Assembly (NCBI GenBank): GCA_027293245.1
Contig: JAPUFZ010000080.1
Location: 1 to 8,395 of the forward strand
Length of the DNA stretch: 8,395 bases
Direction: 5' to 3'
Source of the DNA: Gammaproteobacteria bacterium
GTDB lineage: Bacteria; Pseudomonadota; Gammaproteobacteria; GCA-001735895
A model generated the notes under the pieces. The model made no database searches, was not told the DNA's origin, and worked only from the letters and a program-made list of their open reading frames with translations. The position numbers and the translations under genes are program-made. Numbering within the stretch: position 1 is the stretch's first letter; each line of letters opens with the position of its first letter. Below, piece by piece: positions 6,394 to 8,395 of this stretch.

Positions 6394-6410
6394 TTCACGA
6401 ATAATTCACG
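6394..6410 (+). promoter_or_regulatory. TTCACG direct repeats, candidate regulator site
   Basis: TTCACG at 6394-6399 and again at 6405-6410, exactly 11 bp apart (one helical turn), in the 115-bp divergent region between the GlxA-family regulator and the MttB-like gene. AraC-type proteins bind direct-repeat half-sites on one DNA face. The position just upstream of the extended -10 at 6419-6427 fits an activator touching RNA polymerase. Assignment to this regulator is inference. Confidence 0.3.
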
Positions 6411-6418
6411 GCTGCATT

Positions 6419-6427
6419 TGTTACATT
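6419..6427 (+). promoter_or_regulatory. Extended -10 promoter for the MttB-like gene
   Basis: TGTTACATT fits an extended -10 (TGn followed by TACATT, 4 of 6). The start would be near 6434, about 31 nt before the ATG. No consensus -35 is present at the right distance; the TTCACG repeats occupy that region, as expected for an activated promoter. On the other strand, TATAAT (complement of 6352-6357) could serve the regulator gene. Confidence 0.3.
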
Positions 6428-6464
6428 AGTTGTAGTTTTTATCTCGTCAGTTCAGGAGTTTTCC

Positions 6465-8015
6465 ATGGCACGTACCAACCGCAGGCGTGGTCGCAAAGTA
6501 GCCCCCGAAAATGTAGTCGCAATACATCAGCTCGAGCGTAAACAACTGCGCAATCGGTTTGCCCCGATCGAAGCACTCGACGAGGAACAGCTCGAGTTCA
6601 TCCACAACATATCTTTACGCATCGTCGAACAGGAGGGTATTGAAGTGCTGGGTGACCAGGCCCTGGCATTGTTCCGGAAAGCGGGTGCCTCGGTCGATGA
6701 CAAGGGTGTGGTACGCATGGACCGGAACCAGCTACTAGAAATCATTGAGCAGGCACCGGAAAGCTTCACCATGACCCCGCGTAATCCCGAGCAGGCGATC
6801 CAGATTGGCGGCAATGTGATCAATTTTGGACTGGTCTCGGGCACGCCTAACGTACACGACAATATCAATGGTCGGCGTATAGGTAATTTCGAAGACTACA
6901 AGAAACTGATTAGCTTTGGACAGTATTTTAACGTGCTGACCTTCTTTGGAAATCAGGCCACCGCGCCGACCGAAATGCCAGCCAATTCGCGCCACCTGGA
7001 TACGACTTTTATTAATTTAACCGTGTCGGACAAGGCATTTTTGGCCACGGGCATCGGTGGTGGGCGTGCGCGTGATGCAATAGAGATGTCTGCTATAGCA
7101 CGTGGCTTGAGTATGGAAGAAATGAAAACTAACCCCAGCGTGATGACCAATATCAATGTTAACTCGCCACGCAAACTGGACGATTCGATGGCTTACGGCG
7201 CCATGCAGATGGCCCTGTTCGGACAGCCGGTAACGGTGACACCTTTTACCCTGATGGGAGCGATGACGCCAACAACCATGGCAGGTGCACTGGCGCAGCA
7301 AAATGCCGAAGCCCTGGTTGGCATTGCGCTATTGCAACTCACTCGCCCCGGCACGCCGGTGGTCTATGGTGGTTTCACCTCCAACGTCGACATGCGCTCC
7401 GGGTCGCCGGCATTTGGCACGCCTGAGAATAGCCTGGCCAATATTGCCGGAGGGCAGTTAGCCAGACGCTACAGACTGCCTTATCGTTCCAGCGCCTGTA
7501 ATGCGTCTAATGCGGTCGACGCGCAGGCGACCTACGAAACCCAGATGGCTCTGTGGGGTGCGGTCATGGGTCACGCCAATTTAATCTATCACGCCGCGGG
7601 CTGGTTAGAGGGCGGACTGCTCGCGTCATTCGAAAAACTCATCATCGATTGTGAAATGTTGCAACACATGAGCGCCATGTTGCAGCCGCTTAAAATTGAT
7701 CTAGCCGAGACCGGCCTCGAAGCCATGCAGGAAGTCGGACCCGGCGGGCACTTTTTTGGCTGCGCGCATACCATGGAGCGTTATAAAGATGCGTTCTATG
7801 CACCCTTCCTGAGTGACTGGCAAAACAGTGAAAGCTGGGTGCTCGCAGGCGCGAAGGACGCGACTACCAGAGCGACCGAAATCTGGCAGAAGATACTGGC
7901 TGAGTTCGAGCCGCCACCGACTGACCCTGCCATAGATGAAGAGCTGCTAGCCTATATGGCCAAACGCAAGGAGCAACTCGGTAGCGAGGAACCCATACTG
8001 GAACCGACTGAATAA
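6465..8015 (+). CDS. MttB-superfamily (trimethylamine methyltransferase-like) corrinoid methyltransferase, non-pyrrolysine
   Basis: A 516-residue member of the MttB superfamily, TIM-barrel proteins that move a methyl group from a methylated amine to the cobalt of a corrinoid protein. Recognisable blocks: LEFIHNISLRIVEQEGIEVL (43-62), FGLVSGTPNVHD (121-132), PFTLMGAMTPTTMAGALAQQ (260-279), PVVYGGFTSNVDMRSGSPAFG (298-318), HAAGWLEGGLLASFEKLIID (376-395) and VGPGGHFFGCAHT (about 425-437). The frame is continuous with no internal TAG, so it is the non-pyrrolysine branch, which includes the glycine betaine:corrinoid methyltransferase MtgB of Desulfitobacterium. The basic N-terminus (RRRGRK) is an addition. 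AGGAG at 6454-6458 lies 6 nt before the ATG. The divergent GbdR-like regulator suggests a betaine-type substrate. No corrinoid protein gene follows within the window, so the methyl acceptor is unknown. Confidence 0.9.
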   Translation: MARTNRRRGRKVAPENVVAIHQLERKQLRNRFAPIEALDEEQLEFIHNISLRIVEQEGIEVLGDQALALFRKAGASVDDKGVVRMDRNQLLEIIEQAPESFTMTPRNPEQAIQIGGNVINFGLVSGTPNVHDNINGRRIGNFEDYKKLISFGQYFNVLTFFGNQATAPTEMPANSRHLDTTFINLTVSDKAFLATGIGGGRARDAIEMSAIARGLSMEEMKTNPSVMTNINVNSPRKLDDSMAYGAMQMALFGQPVTVTPFTLMGAMTPTTMAGALAQQNAEALVGIALLQLTRPGTPVVYGGFTSNVDMRSGSPAFGTPENSLANIAGGQLARRYRLPYRSSACNASNAVDAQATYETQMALWGAVMGHANLIYHAAGWLEGGLLASFEKLIIDCEMLQHMSAMLQPLKIDLAETGLEAMQEVGPGGHFFGCAHTMERYKDAFYAPFLSDWQNSESWVLAGAKDATTRATEIWQKILAEFEPPPTDPAIDEELLAYMAKRKEQLGSEEPILEPTE

Positions 8016-8081
8016 CACTTTACTCCCTCTCCCCAGGAACCGTAGAAGGATGGGTTCCGGGGAAAACAAGAATGGAGAGTG
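8016..8081 (+). repeat. Hairpin after the MttB-like gene
   Basis: Inner stem CCCCaGGAACC (8031-8041) with GGTTCCGGGG (8053-8062), one bulged A and an 11-nt loop. An outer stem can form between CACT...CTCC on the left and GGAGAGTG (8074-8081) on the right. It begins right after the stop codon. AAAAC, not a U-run, follows the inner stem, so it is not a textbook intrinsic terminator, though it may stabilise or end the message. Confidence 0.45.
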
Positions 8082-8084
8082 AAT

Positions 8085-8192
8085 ATGACGACTCTATCGT
8101 GTGCAGATTCGCAATCTTTGGCGCATAATGCCTTCCAGCGGCAAAGCAAATTCCTATCCCTTAGAATGATAGATAACAAACCCAATTATTAG
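8085..8192 (+). CDS. Possible 35-codon small ORF
   Basis: ATG at 8085 with a good GGAG (8074-8077) 7 nt upstream, encoding MTTLSCADSQSLAHNAFQRQ and 15 more residues to TAG. There is no recognisable motif, hydrophobic segment or homologue in my knowledge. The Shine-Dalgarno falls in the 3' arm of the outer hairpin stem, so it could be masked. It ends 12 bp before the next gene and may act as a leader peptide, or may not be translated. Confidence 0.2.
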   Translation: MTTLSCADSQSLAHNAFQRQSKFLSLRMIDNKPNY

Positions 8193-8204
8193 TAGAGAAA
8201 TTGC

Positions 8205-8395
8205 ATGGCGAAAGTTTTCTATGTGGCATTTTTCCTAACCTGCACTCAAGTTGGCGCCGAGGAATTTGAGCGCTACAATAAAGTCACTCAATACGATCAC
8301 TACTTCTCTAAATACAGCAAAAGAAATTTTGGCCCAAACTTTGACTGGCGATATTTTAAAGCTCAGGCTATCGCCGAATCGAGGTTGAAAAAAGA
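8205..8395 (+). CDS. Lytic transglycosylase (SLT family), 5' part only
   Basis: The first 63 residues of an exported protein. Residues 1-18 are a signal peptide: Lys3, hydrophobic VFYVAFFLT, and a probable signal peptidase I cut after VGA. The mature part reads YDHYFSKYSKRNFGPNFDWR followed by YFKAQAIAESRLKK, which matches the start of the lytic transglycosylase SLT domain; Glu58 in AIAES is the expected catalytic acid. Such enzymes cleave the MurNAc-GlcNAc bond in peptidoglycan in the periplasm. The signal cleavage site AEEF gives a short linker before the domain. The Shine-Dalgarno is weak (AGAGA at 8194-8198). It is probably unrelated to the amine genes and runs past the right edge. A TAGAAT at 8162-8167 could be a -10 box, without a good -35. 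Confidence 0.75.
   Translation, partial: MAKVFYVAFFLTCTQVGAEEFERYNKVTQYDHYFSKYSKRNFGPNFDWRYFKAQAIAESRLKK

Noticed and set aside
6129..6398. Minus-strand frame starting MKMKLISFIIGTLIIII, resembling a signal peptide
   Set aside because: It runs out of frame through the regulator gene, has no Shine-Dalgarno, and the hydrophobic run comes from the AT-rich divergent promoter region.
6465..8015. Pyrrolysine-containing methyltransferase
   Set aside because: The frame is open to its natural length without an in-frame TAG, so no amber read-through is needed.
1..8395. CRISPR arrays, tRNA or rRNA genes, insertion sequences
   Set aside because: No regularly spaced repeats, no cloverleaf-like or rRNA-like segments and no transposase motifs were seen on either strand.

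Overview
The window looks like a chromosomal stretch from a marine-type proteobacterium, most likely a gammaproteobacterium. That placement is inferred from moderate GC, the gene families and the Shine-Dalgarno style; no phylogenetic marker is present. It holds eight genes I can support, two of them cut by the window edges, plus one doubtful 35-codon ORF. No RNA genes, insertion sequences or CRISPR arrays were seen.

Layout. Positions 1-1295 (minus strand) carry a 131-aa protein of unknown function followed, with a one-base TAATG overlap, by an N-terminal-nucleophile acyltransferase/amidohydrolase of the C45 (penicillin acyltransferase-like) type that runs off the left edge. Positions 1296-1434 are a divergent promoter region with two good sigma70-like promoters whose -10 boxes overlap. 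On the plus strand follow a PhnB-like VOC (glyoxalase-fold) protein (1435-1989), a 153-bp spacer with three consecutive hairpins, and an amidase-signature hydrolase (2143-3549). A minus-strand ATP-grasp ligase (3581-5032) converges on the amidase with only 31 bp between stop codons. Upstream of it lies a 333-bp gap holding a promoter and a 183-bp imperfect palindrome. Next come a minus-strand GlxA/GbdR-like regulator (5366-6349, TTG start), an AT-rich divergent control region (6350-6464), and a plus-strand MttB-superfamily methyltransferase without an internal amber codon (6465-8015). After a hairpin-containing spacer, the start of a secreted lytic transglycosylase (8205 onward) runs off the right edge.

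How the parts may work together (inference). A DJ-1/AraC regulator of the class that senses glycine betaine, carnitine and related compounds sits divergent to a non-pyrrolysine MttB homologue, a family that includes glycine betaine:corrinoid methyltransferases. This points to uptake-and-demethylation metabolism of a methylated quaternary amine. The surrounding enzymes both make (ATP-grasp) and break (amidase, C45 Ntn hydrolase) amide or peptide-like bonds, so the locus could handle an N-methylated amino acid or betaine that is conjugated to, or released from, an amide. No corrinoid protein, reductive activator or transporter is visible here. The most unusual non-coding structures are the 183-bp palindrome at the end of the regulator gene and the row of hairpins between the VOC and amidase genes.
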